Shown here one piece after another: positions 44,811 to 53,516 of a stretch of 64,000 bases of DNA (its first letter is position 1; each line of letters starts with the position of its first letter). The DNA is from Neolewinella antarctica (lineage in GTDB: Bacteria; Bacteroidota; Bacteroidia; Chitinophagales; Saprospiraceae), in NCBI RefSeq assembly GCF_011927835.1, contig NZ_JAATJH010000003.1:496001-560000 (forward strand). Reading direction: 5' to 3'. The notes below the pieces were generated by a model. That model had not been told where the DNA came from. It did not search any database and saw only the letters and a list, made by a program, of their open reading frames with translations. The position numbers and the translations under genes are program-made.

Positions 44811-45467
44811 ATGTCTGAAAAAACGATCACCACACTATTCGTTGACATCGGAGGCGTGCTGCTCTCCAATGGCTGGGGACACGAATTCAGACACCGGGCC
44901 GCGGGAAAATTTAACCTGGACAAACAAGCGATGGACGAGCGTCACAGCACGGTCTTCATGCCTTACGAAAGAGGAGAATTAACGCTGGAGGAATACCTAA
45001 AAAAGGTCGTTTTTTATCAAAAGCGAGATTTTACGATCCGAGAATTTCGAGATTACATGTTTTCGTTGACGACCCCGCACGCAGGTATGATTAACCTCAT
45101 AAAAAGCCTAAAGCGGCAGTATGGGTTGAAAGTAGTTGCCGTAAGTAACGAAGCGAGAGAGCTGAATGCGTACCGGATACGGACGTTTGAACTCACGGGC
45201 GTCATTGATTTCTTTGTCTCCTCTTGCTACGTTCACCTCAGGAAGCCGGATGCCAGGATCTTCGAATTAGCACTCGACCTCACCGCCGCAGCGCCGGACG
45301 AAGTAATATATATTGATGACATCCAGCAATTCGTGGATGTTGCCGAAGAGATGGGGATAAAAAGTATTTGCCACGCGGAGTATTCACTTACCCGTGACGC
45401 CTTGGCCGCTTCGGGCTTAACGATCATGCTGGATTTGTGCGAAGCCGCTAATCTGAATAATCTGTAA
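44811..45467 (+). CDS. HAD-superfamily hydrolase
   Basis: A 218-residue HAD phosphatase. Motif I is TLFVDIGGVLLSNG (nucleophile Asp, with Gly at the usual second Asp position). The alpha-helical cap follows (~20-90), then motif II VVAVSNEARELN, a Lys at LRKPDARIF, and motif IV VIYIDDIQQFVDVAEEMG. Similar enzymes dephosphorylate small sugar phosphates. The gene is 24 nt before the phosphoketolase gene, which suggests a sugar-phosphate or acyl-phosphate substrate. Confidence 0.87.
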   Translation: MSEKTITTLFVDIGGVLLSNGWGHEFRHRAAGKFNLDKQAMDERHSTVFMPYERGELTLEEYLKKVVFYQKRDFTIREFRDYMFSLTTPHAGMINLIKSLKRQYGLKVVAVSNEARELNAYRIRTFELTGVIDFFVSSCYVHLRKPDARIFELALDLTAAAPDEVIYIDDIQQFVDVAEEMGIKSICHAEYSLTRDALAASGLTIMLDLCEAANLNNL

Positions 45468-45491
45468 AAATAGTTGAAAATTTATCCCCTA

Positions 45492-47882
45492 ATGATCGCA
45501 AATAATACCGATACAATAGCAGAGGTTTTATCGCCCAAACTACTTCACCAGATGAATGCTTACTGGCGGGCTGCCAATTATTTATCCGTAGGGCAACTAT
45601 ATCTCAGGGATAATCCATTACTGCGGGAGCCGCTGAAACTTTCTCACGTAAAGAAGATGCTGCTGGGCCACTGGGGCACCACTCCCGGGCAAAATTTTAT
45701 TTACGTGCACCTGAACCGGGTGATCAAGCAGTTTGATCTCGATATGTTTTATATCGCCGGTCCTGGCCACGGCGGTCCGGCACTCGTGGGCAATACTTAT
45801 TTGGAAGGTACTTACAGCGAGGTTTACCCGAAGATCAGCCAGGACGAAGCTGGGTTGAAAAGGCTGTTCAAGCAGTTCTCCTTTCCGGGTGGAATTCCAA
45901 GTCACGTCTCTCCCGACTGCCCGGGATCTATTCACGAAGGTGGAGAATTGGGGTATTCTCTGAGCCATGCTTTCGGTGCGGCATTTGATAACCCGGAGCT
46001 AATTGTGGCCTGCATTATAGGTGATGGCGAGGCGGAGACTGGTCCACTAGCTACTGCCTGGCATTCCAACAAGTTTCTAAATCCGGTTTCCGACGGTGCG
46101 GTCCTGCCCATTTTGCATTTAAATGGCTACAAAATTGCTAATCCTACCATCCTGGCCCGAATTTCACGGGAGGAGCTAGATCAATTACTCCGGGGTTACG
46201 GGTGGACGCCTTACTTCGTCGAAGGTGACGATCCGGAAGACATGCACCAGCTCATGGCCAGTGTTTTGGAGGAAGCAGTAGAAGACATTCACGATATTCA
46301 GGAAGATGCGCGCATCAACGGAGATACCAAAAGACCGCTTTGGCCGATGATCGTTTTCAATTCACCCAAGGGTTGGACCGGGCCCAGGGAAGTCGATGGG
46401 CTCCAGGTTGAAGGCACCTATCGATCGCACCAAATTCCATTGCTGGTAAATTCCGCGCACCCTCACCACCTGAATTTGCTGGAGAAGTGGATGAGAAGCT
46501 ACAAGCCGGAAGAACTGTTCACCGAAGGGGGGCAATTGCTACCTGAGGTAGCAGAGCTCGCGCCCAAGGGTGACCGGAGGATGGGGGCTAACCCGCACGC
46601 CAATGGTGGTTTGCTGCTGAAAGATTTGATCATGCCTGATTTCCGGGACTACGAGTTTCCCGTTCCGTCGCCAGGTTCCGTCGAGGCTTCTCCCACGCAC
46701 GTGATGGGGGTACTGCTCAGGGATGTGATTAAGCTTAACCGGAAACAAAGAAACTTCCGAATCTTTGGTCCGGACGAGATCCTTTCTAATCGGTTAAATG
46801 CCATTTTTGAGGTTACCGACCGGCAGTGGGAAGCCGAGACCCGTGAGAACGATGATTTTCTCGCACTCGAAGGCCGGGCCATGGAAATGCTGAGCGAACA
46901 CCAGTGCGAAGGCTGGCTCGAAGGGTATTTACTCACCGGAAGGCACGGACTGTTTACCAGCTACGAAGCATTCATCCACATTGTCGATTCGATGTTTAAC
47001 CAGCACGCAAAGTGGTTAAAGGTGAGTGCTAAATTACCGTGGCGGAAGAAGATTGCTTCCCTTAATTATCTGCTCGCCTCCCACGTCTGGCAACAGGCAC
47101 ACAACGGTGATACGCACCAGGACCCTGGATTTATCGACCACGTCGTTAACAAGAAAGCTTCGATCGTGCGGGTATACTTGCCGCCGGACGCTAACTGCTT
47201 GTTGTCCGTAACGGATCACTGTTTGAGGAGCCGCCACTACGTCAACGTGATCATTGCCGGTAAATACCTGGCTCCGCAGTGGCTAAACATGAAAGATGCC
47301 GTTGCTCACTGTACCCGGGGAGTAAGCACCTGGCACTGGGCGAGTAACGACGGTGGGGGAGAGCCGGACGTGGTTATGGCAAGCTGCGGCGACGTGCCGA
47401 CCCTCGAATCGCTGGCCGCCGTTTCTATCCTCCGGGAATATCTACCCGAATTGAAAGTCAGAGTGGTGAACGTGGTGGACCTCATGAAACTCGAATCCAG
47501 CTCAGAGCATCCGCACGGGCTAACCGATGCGGAGTTCGATGCTTTGTTTACGAAAGATAAACATGTCGTTTTTGCCTTTCACGGCTACCCAAGTCTCATT
47601 CACCAACTGACTTACCGGCGTACGAACCACCGGAACCTCCACGTACGGGGGTACAAAGAAGAAGGTACGATCACGACCTTCTTTGATAATCTGGTACTTA
47701 ACGACCTGGATCGTTTTCACCTGGTCATCGACGTGATCAATCGCTTGCCAAATATCACTGCACCCGCGACCGCGCTCAAAAATAGGCTGGAGGAGAAATT
47801 AATTGAACACCGGGCTTACATTAATGAGCACGGGGAAGATATGCCGGAGGTGCGAAATTGGAAATGGAAAGCAGATGAATAG
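45492..47882 (+). CDS. xfp: Phosphoketolase (xylulose-5-P/fructose-6-P)
   Basis: A 796-residue TPP enzyme cleaving xylulose-5-P or fructose-6-P with phosphate to acetyl phosphate plus glyceraldehyde-3-P or erythrose-4-P. Family blocks are [38 protein letters not shown], the TPP motif [21 protein letters not shown] and SPKGWTGP. Length is normal. The start is placed at 45492 ([12 protein letters not shown]) over a TTG 6 codons earlier. The 3' end overlaps the aldolase gene by 8 bp, and a TGCACC repeat (47759-47775) is embedded in frame. An acetate kinase gene is not in the window. Confidence 0.95.
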   Translation: MIANNTDTIAEVLSPKLLHQMNAYWRAANYLSVGQLYLRDNPLLREPLKLSHVKKMLLGHWGTTPGQNFIYVHLNRVIKQFDLDMFYIAGPGHGGPALVGNTYLEGTYSEVYPKISQDEAGLKRLFKQFSFPGGIPSHVSPDCPGSIHEGGELGYSLSHAFGAAFDNPELIVACIIGDGEAETGPLATAWHSNKFLNPVSDGAVLPILHLNGYKIANPTILARISREELDQLLRGYGWTPYFVEGDDPEDMHQLMASVLEEAVEDIHDIQEDARINGDTKRPLWPMIVFNSPKGWTGPREVDGLQVEGTYRSHQIPLLVNSAHPHHLNLLEKWMRSYKPEELFTEGGQLLPEVAELAPKGDRRMGANPHANGGLLLKDLIMPDFRDYEFPVPSPGSVEASPTHVMGVLLRDVIKLNRKQRNFRIFGPDEILSNRLNAIFEVTDRQWEAETRENDDFLALEGRAMEMLSEHQCEGWLEGYLLTGRHGLFTSYEAFIHIVDSMFNQHAKWLKVSAKLPWRKKIASLNYLLASHVWQQAHNGDTHQDPGFIDHVVNKKASIVRVYLPPDANCLLSVTDHCLRSRHYVNVIIAGKYLAPQWLNMKDAVAHCTRGVSTWHWASNDGGGEPDVVMASCGDVPTLESLAAVSILREYLPELKVRVVNVVDLMKLESSSEHPHGLTDAEFDALFTKDKHVVFAFHGYPSLIHQLTYRRTNHRNLHVRGYKEEGTITTFFDNLVLNDLDRFHLVIDVINRLPNITAPATALKNRLEEKLIEHRAYINEHGEDMPEVRNWKWKADE
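47759..47775 (+). repeat. TGCACC-type REP-like motif inside the phosphoketolase gene
   Basis: TGCACCCGCGACCGCGC, a consensus match to position 17, lies in the xfp 3' region and encodes A-P-A-T-A-L in frame. The phosphoketolase C-terminus otherwise reads normally. Confidence 0.65.
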
Positions 47883-48906
47883 GGAAATATTACGGGATAC
47901 CGTGCAGCAACTCTTTGCTAACAACAAAGGGCTGCTGGCCATGGATGAAAGCACGGGAACCTGCAATAGACGTTTCGCCGCGGCCGGTATTCCTCAGACA
48001 CTTCTAATGCGTCGTGATTATCGCGAACTGATCGTCACGACGCCGAGATTAAAGGAATACATCGGCGGGGCTATTTTGTACGATGAAACCATCAGGCAAC
48101 AAACGAAAGCGGGCGTGCCGATGGCTGAAGTGTTAATGAACGCTGGAATCATCCCGGGAATAAAAGTCGATCTGGGTACGAAGCCACTGGCGGGCTTTCC
48201 CAACGAAATGATCACCGAAGGATTAGATGGACTGCGGGAGCGACTGGCGGAATACAAAATAATGGGTGCTCGTTTTGCTAAGTGGCGAGCAGTAATAAGC
48301 ATTGGCGACAATGTTCCAACTTCAATGGGTATTGAAGCTAACGTGCACGCACTAGCGCGTTATGCGGCATTATGCCAGGAAGCGGATATCGTGCCAATTG
48401 TTGAGCCTGAAATATTAATGAGTGGTAATCATTCCTTACGGCGTTGTGAGGAGGTTACGGAAATGGTCCTAAAACGGCTGTTTTATCAATTATATCGTTC
48501 CAGAATTGATTTAGAAGGCATCATCTTGAAGCCCAATATGGTGATGGCCGGGGCGGAAAGTGGCGAGCAAAACACCAGTGAGGAGATTGCTGAAGCGACC
48601 GTGCGTTGTTTGCTAAATTCAGTCCCCGCCGCGGTGCCGGCCATCGCCTTTTTATCCGGCGGGCAGTCCCCGATGGATGCGGATGCTCACCTAAATGCTA
48701 TGCACACTCAATCGAAGGGGCATTTGCCGTGGGTCGTCACGTTTTCTTTCGGGAGGGCACTACAGCAACCGGCTTTAGCTGCCTGGAAAGGAAATACGGT
48801 GAACATAAAAAAGGCGCAGCGGCTACTGTATGAGCAGACCAAAGCTGCCGCTGCTGCCCGGCTTGGTGATTTCCACCGGGAAGTAGAAACGGAACGGTGG
48901 AAATGA
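47875..48906 (+). CDS. Class I fructose-bisphosphate aldolase
   Basis: A 343-residue Schiff-base aldolase of the eukaryotic-like class I type, splitting fructose-1,6-bisphosphate in glycolysis. The start block [24 protein letters not shown] is diagnostic. The Schiff-base Lys is in [14 protein letters not shown] (near 200). The start at 47875 overlaps the xfp stop by 8 bp, so the phosphoketolase and aldolase are co-translated. Together they form a short carbon module feeding acetyl phosphate and triose phosphate. Confidence 0.93.
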   Translation: MNREILRDTVQQLFANNKGLLAMDESTGTCNRRFAAAGIPQTLLMRRDYRELIVTTPRLKEYIGGAILYDETIRQQTKAGVPMAEVLMNAGIIPGIKVDLGTKPLAGFPNEMITEGLDGLRERLAEYKIMGARFAKWRAVISIGDNVPTSMGIEANVHALARYAALCQEADIVPIVEPEILMSGNHSLRRCEEVTEMVLKRLFYQLYRSRIDLEGIILKPNMVMAGAESGEQNTSEEIAEATVRCLLNSVPAAVPAIAFLSGGQSPMDADAHLNAMHTQSKGHLPWVVTFSFGRALQQPALAAWKGNTVNIKKAQRLLYEQTKAAAAARLGDFHREVETERWK

Positions 48907-48917
48907 ACTGAAAGTGG

Positions 48918-49997
48918 CTACGTGTCTTCTGGTAATTCATCCGGCAAATCGAGTCTGGCAACGCCAATGCGGTTATCGGCCATTCCGTAATAGACATCAA
49001 AGCGATCCGGCTGTCCCAGGTCGTCCCTGCGGTCGATTCCGGTGGGGAAAACAACGTTGTCGATGATGCCCACCCGCTCCTCCGGCAGATCGGGAGATAA
49101 TACCGGGTGACTGGACCGGTAAAGGATTTTTTGCGGGTTCTCCTTGTCTAGAATCATGATGCCCGCGGAATAACTTAATTGATGCGGATCTTCCGATAAG
49201 GGCTGTAGATTGCTCACTCCGTGGTAAACGATGAGCCAGCCGTGTTTGGTCAGCACCGGGGGTGTGCCGGCACCGATCTTTAGCTTTTCCCAGGGGGCGA
49301 CGGGGACCGCCAGTGGCTGGTTGGAAACAAACTTTGGCAGGTGATAAGGCTTGGGTATTTCTTTGTTGATGTGGCAGTAGGAGATCCAGATGCACTCGTG
49401 GTGGTCGCCGATCCTGCGGTCCGCCGGCTTATACTTGGTTTCTTCCGGGCTGGTGCCGTAGAACAGGGGGCGGTGTAACATCGCCATGGCTGGCGCGTGG
49501 TCGTGCGGACTGCTGACCGGCAAAGGAAACATGCAGGCATCTTTGTTATTGATGCCATTAAAATCGATGAGCTTGTATGGCGCGAATTGTGCTAAACCGA
49601 GACGTCTCCAGTGCAACAGGTCGGTTGATTGCGCCAAAGCAATTCTCGGTCCTGCGGCGGAAAAAGCGGTGTAAGTCATAATGTACCGCTGTAAGGGGAC
49701 TACGTAGGTAACCCGTGCATCTTCACAACCGCCGCCGTCCGGATGTTTTTCGTATTCCGCTTCCGGTTCCAGTGCAACGCCCAAACGCTCGACACCCATC
49801 GGGTCGCCTGCCTCATCAAAAATAACCTTAGCGATTCCGATGCGGGAATAGTTCCCGCTCGCTACCAGCCGTGGAAATAGATAGAGTGCACCATCGGGGC
49901 CCCGCACGGCGGCTGGGTTTAATACTCCTTCTATTTCGTGGTCGTTACCTGCTTCGGGCTGCATAATTATTCCCAGCCGTTGTAATTGGATGTTCAT
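48918..49997 (-). CDS. Glycoside hydrolase family 130 protein (beta-mannoside/mannooligosaccharide phosphorylase-like)
   Basis: A 359-residue five-bladed beta-propeller of the GH130 (DUF377) type. Blocks are EGVLNPAAVRGPDGALYLFPR (blade 1), GGGCEDARVTYV (with the conserved GxxEDPR-like turn), NNKDACMFP and GAGTPPVLTKHGWLIVYHGV. GH130 members usually phosphorolyse beta-mannosides, but substrate cannot be set from sequence. It runs convergent to the aldolase with an 11-nt gap between stops, in the middle of the stress block. Confidence 0.87.
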   Translation of the reverse strand: MNIQLQRLGIIMQPEAGNDHEIEGVLNPAAVRGPDGALYLFPRLVASGNYSRIGIAKVIFDEAGDPMGVERLGVALEPEAEYEKHPDGGGCEDARVTYVVPLQRYIMTYTAFSAAGPRIALAQSTDLLHWRRLGLAQFAPYKLIDFNGINNKDACMFPLPVSSPHDHAPAMAMLHRPLFYGTSPEETKYKPADRRIGDHHECIWISYCHINKEIPKPYHLPKFVSNQPLAVPVAPWEKLKIGAGTPPVLTKHGWLIVYHGVSNLQPLSEDPHQLSYSAGIMILDKENPQKILYRSSHPVLSPDLPEERVGIIDNVVFPTGIDRRDDLGQPDRFDVYYGMADNRIGVARLDLPDELPEDT

Positions 49998-50221
49998 TGG
50001 TTATTTGGGTGTGTTTTACGGACGTGCGGTGGGGTATCGCTTTAAAGTTAACTGGTCTTGTATGGGAGAAAAAGGGTTATAGCGCAAGACCTATAATTTA
50101 AGTTACGACGATAATTCGCAAAACCACCATCTTATCTGCTCACGACGCACAAATACGTGACTTATGCAACTATGCTAAGGAGTTATGTAACGCGTGCGGG
50201 GCAATATATACTGATATTGTA

Positions 50222-50249
50222 AGTGCTGCCACAATACAGTTGCAGCACT
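50222..50249 (+). promoter_or_regulatory. 5' UTR hairpin before the BON gene
   Basis: AGTGCTGC (50222-50229) pairs perfectly with GCAGCACT (50242-50249) around a 12-nt loop, ending 12 nt before the BON-protein ATG. It could be an mRNA-stabilising stem or an operator. Confidence 0.45.
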
Positions 50250-50261
50250 AAATAATTTAAT

Positions 50262-50930
50262 ATGAAAAGTAATGCAGAATTACAGTCGGACGTTCAAGAA
50301 GCCATCAGGTGGGAACCCCTTTTACACGCGGCGGAAATTGGGGTCACGGCAAAAGACGGTGTCGTCTCACTGACCGGAAACGTGAACAGCTACGCGAAGA
50401 AAGTCGAAGCGGAAAATGCGGCGAAAAGAGTGCTCGGGGTGAAAGCTTTGGTTGAAAACATTGAGGTGAAATTTACCAGCTCGATGAAAAAATCCGATGC
50501 TGAAATTGCAAACGAAGCACTGGATTCGTTGAAGACGAACTGGTCCGTCCCTAAGGACAAAGTAACCGTGAAAGTAGAGAAGGGCTGGGTTACGATTGGC
50601 GGAGATCTCCCGTGGAACTACCAAAAAGATGCCGCGAATAGCGCCGTACACCACCTTCCCGGCGTAAAGGGGGTGACCAACAACATCGAGATCAAACCGA
50701 ACACGCACGACGCGATCGAACGCAAGGACGTTGAGGATGCCATCTCGAGAAGTTGGCTAGATGACCGAGACATCCGCGTAAAGGTTTCCGGAACTACGGT
50801 AACCCTTTCCGGTAGTACGACGTCCTGGGCACAAAAAGTGGAAGCCGGACGGATTGCCTGGAATACTCCCGGTATCTGGCACTTGAATAATGAGTTAGCC
50901 GTCAATCACTACTACGCTATGGCTGCCTAG
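50262..50930 (+). CDS. Triple-BON domain protein (OsmY-like)
   Basis: A 222-residue protein made of three BON domains (~1-70, ~75-145, ~150-222), each with the VKDGVVSLTGNV-type beta turn (AKDGVVSLTGNVNSYA, VEKGWVTIGGDLPW, VSGTTVTLSGSTTSWA). There is no signal peptide, unlike OsmY, so it is probably cytosolic. BON domains bind membranes or polymers and are linked to osmotic or general stress. It stands alone with a hairpin in its leader. Confidence 0.88.
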   Translation: MKSNAELQSDVQEAIRWEPLLHAAEIGVTAKDGVVSLTGNVNSYAKKVEAENAAKRVLGVKALVENIEVKFTSSMKKSDAEIANEALDSLKTNWSVPKDKVTVKVEKGWVTIGGDLPWNYQKDAANSAVHHLPGVKGVTNNIEIKPNTHDAIERKDVEDAISRSWLDDRDIRVKVSGTTVTLSGSTTSWAQKVEAGRIAWNTPGIWHLNNELAVNHYYAMAA

Positions 50931-51107
50931 CTTAGATGAGTCATTCCTAAACTAATGTGCTACCATCATAAGGTTGTACGTATTCTTCAAACGGCGGTTT
51001 GAATAGTTTCGGGGTGACTCATTTTATCTCCTTCAATTGGTGTGCCGCTTTTTTGGACGACAGCGATTTACCGACTGCTCGTTCTTAACCCCTAAATTCA
51101 ATCGCCC

Positions 51108-51626
51108 ATGAGAACCATACCAGAATTAGAGCAAAAAATTATACGCGTTACCACCAAAATCAAAACCGATTTTCCCGAGCTATCTAAATACATTCTTGAG
51201 ATGCCAGAAAATAATTCAGCAAGTGACGATATAAATACTGAAAGTCTGGAAGAATACTACTATTCCTTAGTTGAGTTTGCAGATAACTATGCCGACACGC
51301 ATAAACGCACCATAACCAGGAGAAACGTAGACAAGCTATTGTTTTCGGAGTACCCAACGTATGCTCCTTCAGAAGATATTTATCGGCAAGACAGGGAAGA
51401 AATAAACGTGGACCCTGAAAACATCACACAAAGAAAATTTCCGAACAACCGAGCGGCCTCCTGGAATGAGAAAAACTTCAGAGACGATATGTCCGGCGAC
51501 GACTTAGATGTCCCCGGGTCAGAACTAGACGATCAACAGGAGATAATTGGAAGTGAGGATGAAGAGAACAACTACTACAGTTTAGGCGGAGACAACCATA
51601 AGGACTTGGAAGAAGATAGGGGTTGA
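51108..51626 (+). CDS. Acidic protein of unknown function
   Basis: A 172-residue protein. The N-terminal ~90 residues are a helical domain (RTIPELEQKIIRVTTKIKTDFPELSKYILEMPE). A strongly acidic, probably disordered tail rich in Asp/Glu/Asn follows. I recognise this type from other Bacteroidota stress regions but no name or function. It is convergent with the AraC-type regulator gene. Confidence 0.65.
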   Translation: MRTIPELEQKIIRVTTKIKTDFPELSKYILEMPENNSASDDINTESLEEYYYSLVEFADNYADTHKRTITRRNVDKLLFSEYPTYAPSEDIYRQDREEINVDPENITQRKFPNNRAASWNEKNFRDDMSGDDLDVPGSELDDQQEIIGSEDEENNYYSLGGDNHKDLEEDRG

Positions 51627-51685
51627 TGGCGCCGCTTGACTTTATCACAACACCAAGAAGTAAGGGTTAAGCGCGTAATTGAAGG

Positions 51686-52246
51686 CTACAGATCTTCCAG
51701 ATTTCTCAACTGCTTATTCTCCACTTTCTTGAATTGAGAAGGACAAAGACCGGTCACCTTCTTGAACTGGTTAGACAGGTGCGCGACACTGCTGTAGTGT
51801 AACAGGTAGGAGATTTGCGTGAGACTATGCTCGTCGTACGTCAAAAGTTCCTTTGCCCGCTCGATCTTATGCTGAATGATGAATTGTTGAATGGTATTAC
51901 CCCTGACCTCCGAAAACATATTGGACAGGTAGTTATAATCGTATCCCAACTTTTCGCTAATGTAGTCCGAGTAGTTGACCTTGGGTAAATCCTTATCGTA
52001 GTGGATCATTTTGATGATTACGCTTTTTATTTTCTCAATCAGGATCACTTTAGGGTCATCCATTAATTCTAGCCCAGAATTTAGTAAAGCAATTTTTAGT
52101 CGTTCCCGCTGTTCGGGGGTAGGTTCGTCCAGGAGCGCTACCGAGCCGAGTTCGATGGATATGTAGGGTAGCCTTAGTTTTTTTAATTCCGCCGCCACGG
52201 TCAGCTTACAGCGTAAGCTGACCATGTGCTTGATAAGTATTCTCAT
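51686..52246 (-). CDS. AraC-family transcriptional regulator
   Basis: A 186-residue regulator with a compact N-terminal domain (MRILIKHMVSLRCKLTVAAELKKL) and a C-terminal AraC double HTH: YISEKLGYDYNYLSNMFSEVRGNTIQQFIIQHKIERAKELL and LTQISYLLHYSSVAHLSNQFKKVTGLCPSQFKK. The start is placed at 52246 rather than 6 codons upstream, because homology begins at MRILIKHMV. It sits between the acidic gene and a hairpin, and may control the neighbouring stress genes. Confidence 0.9.
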   Translation of the reverse strand: MRILIKHMVSLRCKLTVAAELKKLRLPYISIELGSVALLDEPTPEQRERLKIALLNSGLELMDDPKVILIEKIKSVIIKMIHYDKDLPKVNYSDYISEKLGYDYNYLSNMFSEVRGNTIQQFIIQHKIERAKELLTYDEHSLTQISYLLHYSSVAHLSNQFKKVTGLCPSQFKKVENKQLRNLEDL

Positions 52247-52383
52247 GAGTTCTAGCTTGAACAATTCGTAAATAGTAGGGTAAGAAGAATCTCCGAAAAC
52301 ATATTTTGTAAGGTGGGATTACCCACCAGTTATGCTTCACGCAAAAAAGCACCGCTGTAGGGGGGGAGTAAAGTCCGTGCAAA

Positions 52384-52674
52384 CTACTTGTGTAACCCGA
52401 CATCAAGGGGGCCGGGGACGTACCCGTAAGCGCGCAACTTCGGGCAGGTCATTGGCTGCTGGGTTGCATCAGGGCATGAAGGTAAGTTCTTCTTTTGAGC
52501 GGGAGTCGAAAAGAGTATTTCGGGAACGAGGTTCGAACGATGATCATCCCATTGCTCTGGGATGGTCTTGCCATCGACATTTTTTCGTGATGGGTCTGGT
52601 GTAACACGACTCGCTGGCATTTGGGGCGCGGGCGAATTTTTCTTGCCGGCATTCTCACTGCTATTTCCGCTCAT
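52384..52674 (-). CDS. Doubtful small protein
   Basis: A 96-codon frame. The first ~50 codons read like a short disordered protein (SGNSSENAGKKNSPAPQMPASRVTPDPSR, split over several turns), and the tail looks like random translation. No domain is seen and the opposite strand is also open. Could be a real small protein with a later frameshift, or not coding. Confidence 0.28.
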   Translation of the reverse strand: MSGNSSENAGKKNSPAPQMPASRVTPDPSRKNVDGKTIPEQWDDHRSNLVPEILFSTPAQKKNLPSCPDATQQPMTCPKLRAYGYVPGPLDVGLHK

Positions 52675-52951
52675 GTCGAATTGGTTTATTTACTTATAGT
52701 AATGTGTATCGAGTATTTAATTGAAACCTCCTGTTCCAGCCGTGCGATCTCTTAAGGATCGAACCATCTACTGGTAAGTATTTAGGAATGTAAAACTAAA
52801 ATTAGTGGATAAGGTTGATTTTAAAGGTGACGAAAGTCGGTTTAGGTAATGATTGTTATCAGTTGCGTGAGGTAATCGACCGGTCAGTCTCAATATTGCG
52901 CACTAGGTGTGCCATTCGGTAGTCGGATCCGCTTGCATTTCTCACTTCCGC

Positions 52952-52969
52952 TGCACCTGCGACCGCGCC
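52952..52969 (+). repeat. TGCACC-type REP-like motif, single copy
   Basis: TGCACCTGCGACCGCGCC, an exact consensus match, about 100 nt before the cupin gene. Confidence 0.7.
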
Positions 52970-53068
52970 CACGGCTATGGTATGCTGAGATAAATCATTA
53001 AGCCTAATGACTTACAGCACTTATCCCGGATAGAGAAGTTCCGAATTTTACCAGGAACAAAATATCTA

Positions 53069-53419
53069 ATGATGAATAATATTGTAACCCTTCAACCTTC
53101 GTCCATTAGTAGCGTAATGCTGAGAATGAAGACGGCGCGGGGTTTAGTAACGGAAATTATGCATAAAACCGACCATTCTAAGGTCATTGTAATCGGCCTG
53201 AATGCTGACGTAATGATGCGCGACCACGTTTCCAGGGTGCCGGCAAAATTACTGGTGCTCAGTGGTAGCGTTATGTATCGAGACGCGGATAAATCGGTGC
53301 CATTATTTCAATATGACGAATTAACAATACCAATTGACGTGCTCCATTCTTTACGCGGTATCCGCCGTGGCGTTTGCCTGTTGTTGATGGGCGGTGATCA
53401 CGTGTATCTCGCTTCATAA
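53069..53419 (+). CDS. Small cupin-fold protein
   Basis: A 116-residue protein. The central block DHSKVIVIGLNADVMMRDHVSRVPAKLLVLSGSVMYRDADKSVPLFQYDELTIPIDVLHSL, spread over its length, has the beta-strand periodicity and the GS(V) turn of cupins. The metal-binding His pattern is not complete (one His in RDHVS, one in DVLHSL). It may be a sensor or a degenerate cupin, and lies upstream of the P1B ATPase. Confidence 0.6.
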   Translation: MMNNIVTLQPSSISSVMLRMKTARGLVTEIMHKTDHSKVIVIGLNADVMMRDHVSRVPAKLLVLSGSVMYRDADKSVPLFQYDELTIPIDVLHSLRGIRRGVCLLLMGGDHVYLAS

Positions 53420-53461
53420 TATAATGTTAGGTCAATGAAATACAGGAATAGCGTAGTATGC

Positions 53462-53480
53462 GTCCCGACTAAGTCGGGAC
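53462..53480. repeat. GTCCCGACT palindrome
   Basis: GTCCCGACT-A-AGTCGGGAC, followed by GGGAGCAAAG. It resembles the palindrome at 9690-9706 and the one inside tyrS (34167-34186). It lies 36 nt before the P-type ATPase start. Confidence 0.6.
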
Positions 53481-53516
53481 GGGAGCAAAGTAGTGGGGAA
53501 AAGGAGCAAGAATTTT

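Larger units (their letters stand above)
52247..53068. other. 822-bp region with one doubtful small gene, a hairpin and a repeat
   Basis: Besides the doubtful coding stretch at 52384-52674, there is a perfect hairpin GGTGGG-ATTA-CCCACC (52312-52327) upstream of the AraC gene and one TGCACC motif at 52952-52969. The rest appears non-coding. Confidence 0.45.

Noticed and set aside
52530-52560. GGTTCGAAC, looking like a tRNA T-arm
   Set aside because: No acceptor or anticodon arms fit around it and no other tRNA landmarks are present.
52332-52604. A plus-strand frame opposite the doubtful 52384 gene
   Set aside because: Strongly Arg/Lys/Ser-biased, with no domain or context support; it looks like random translation.
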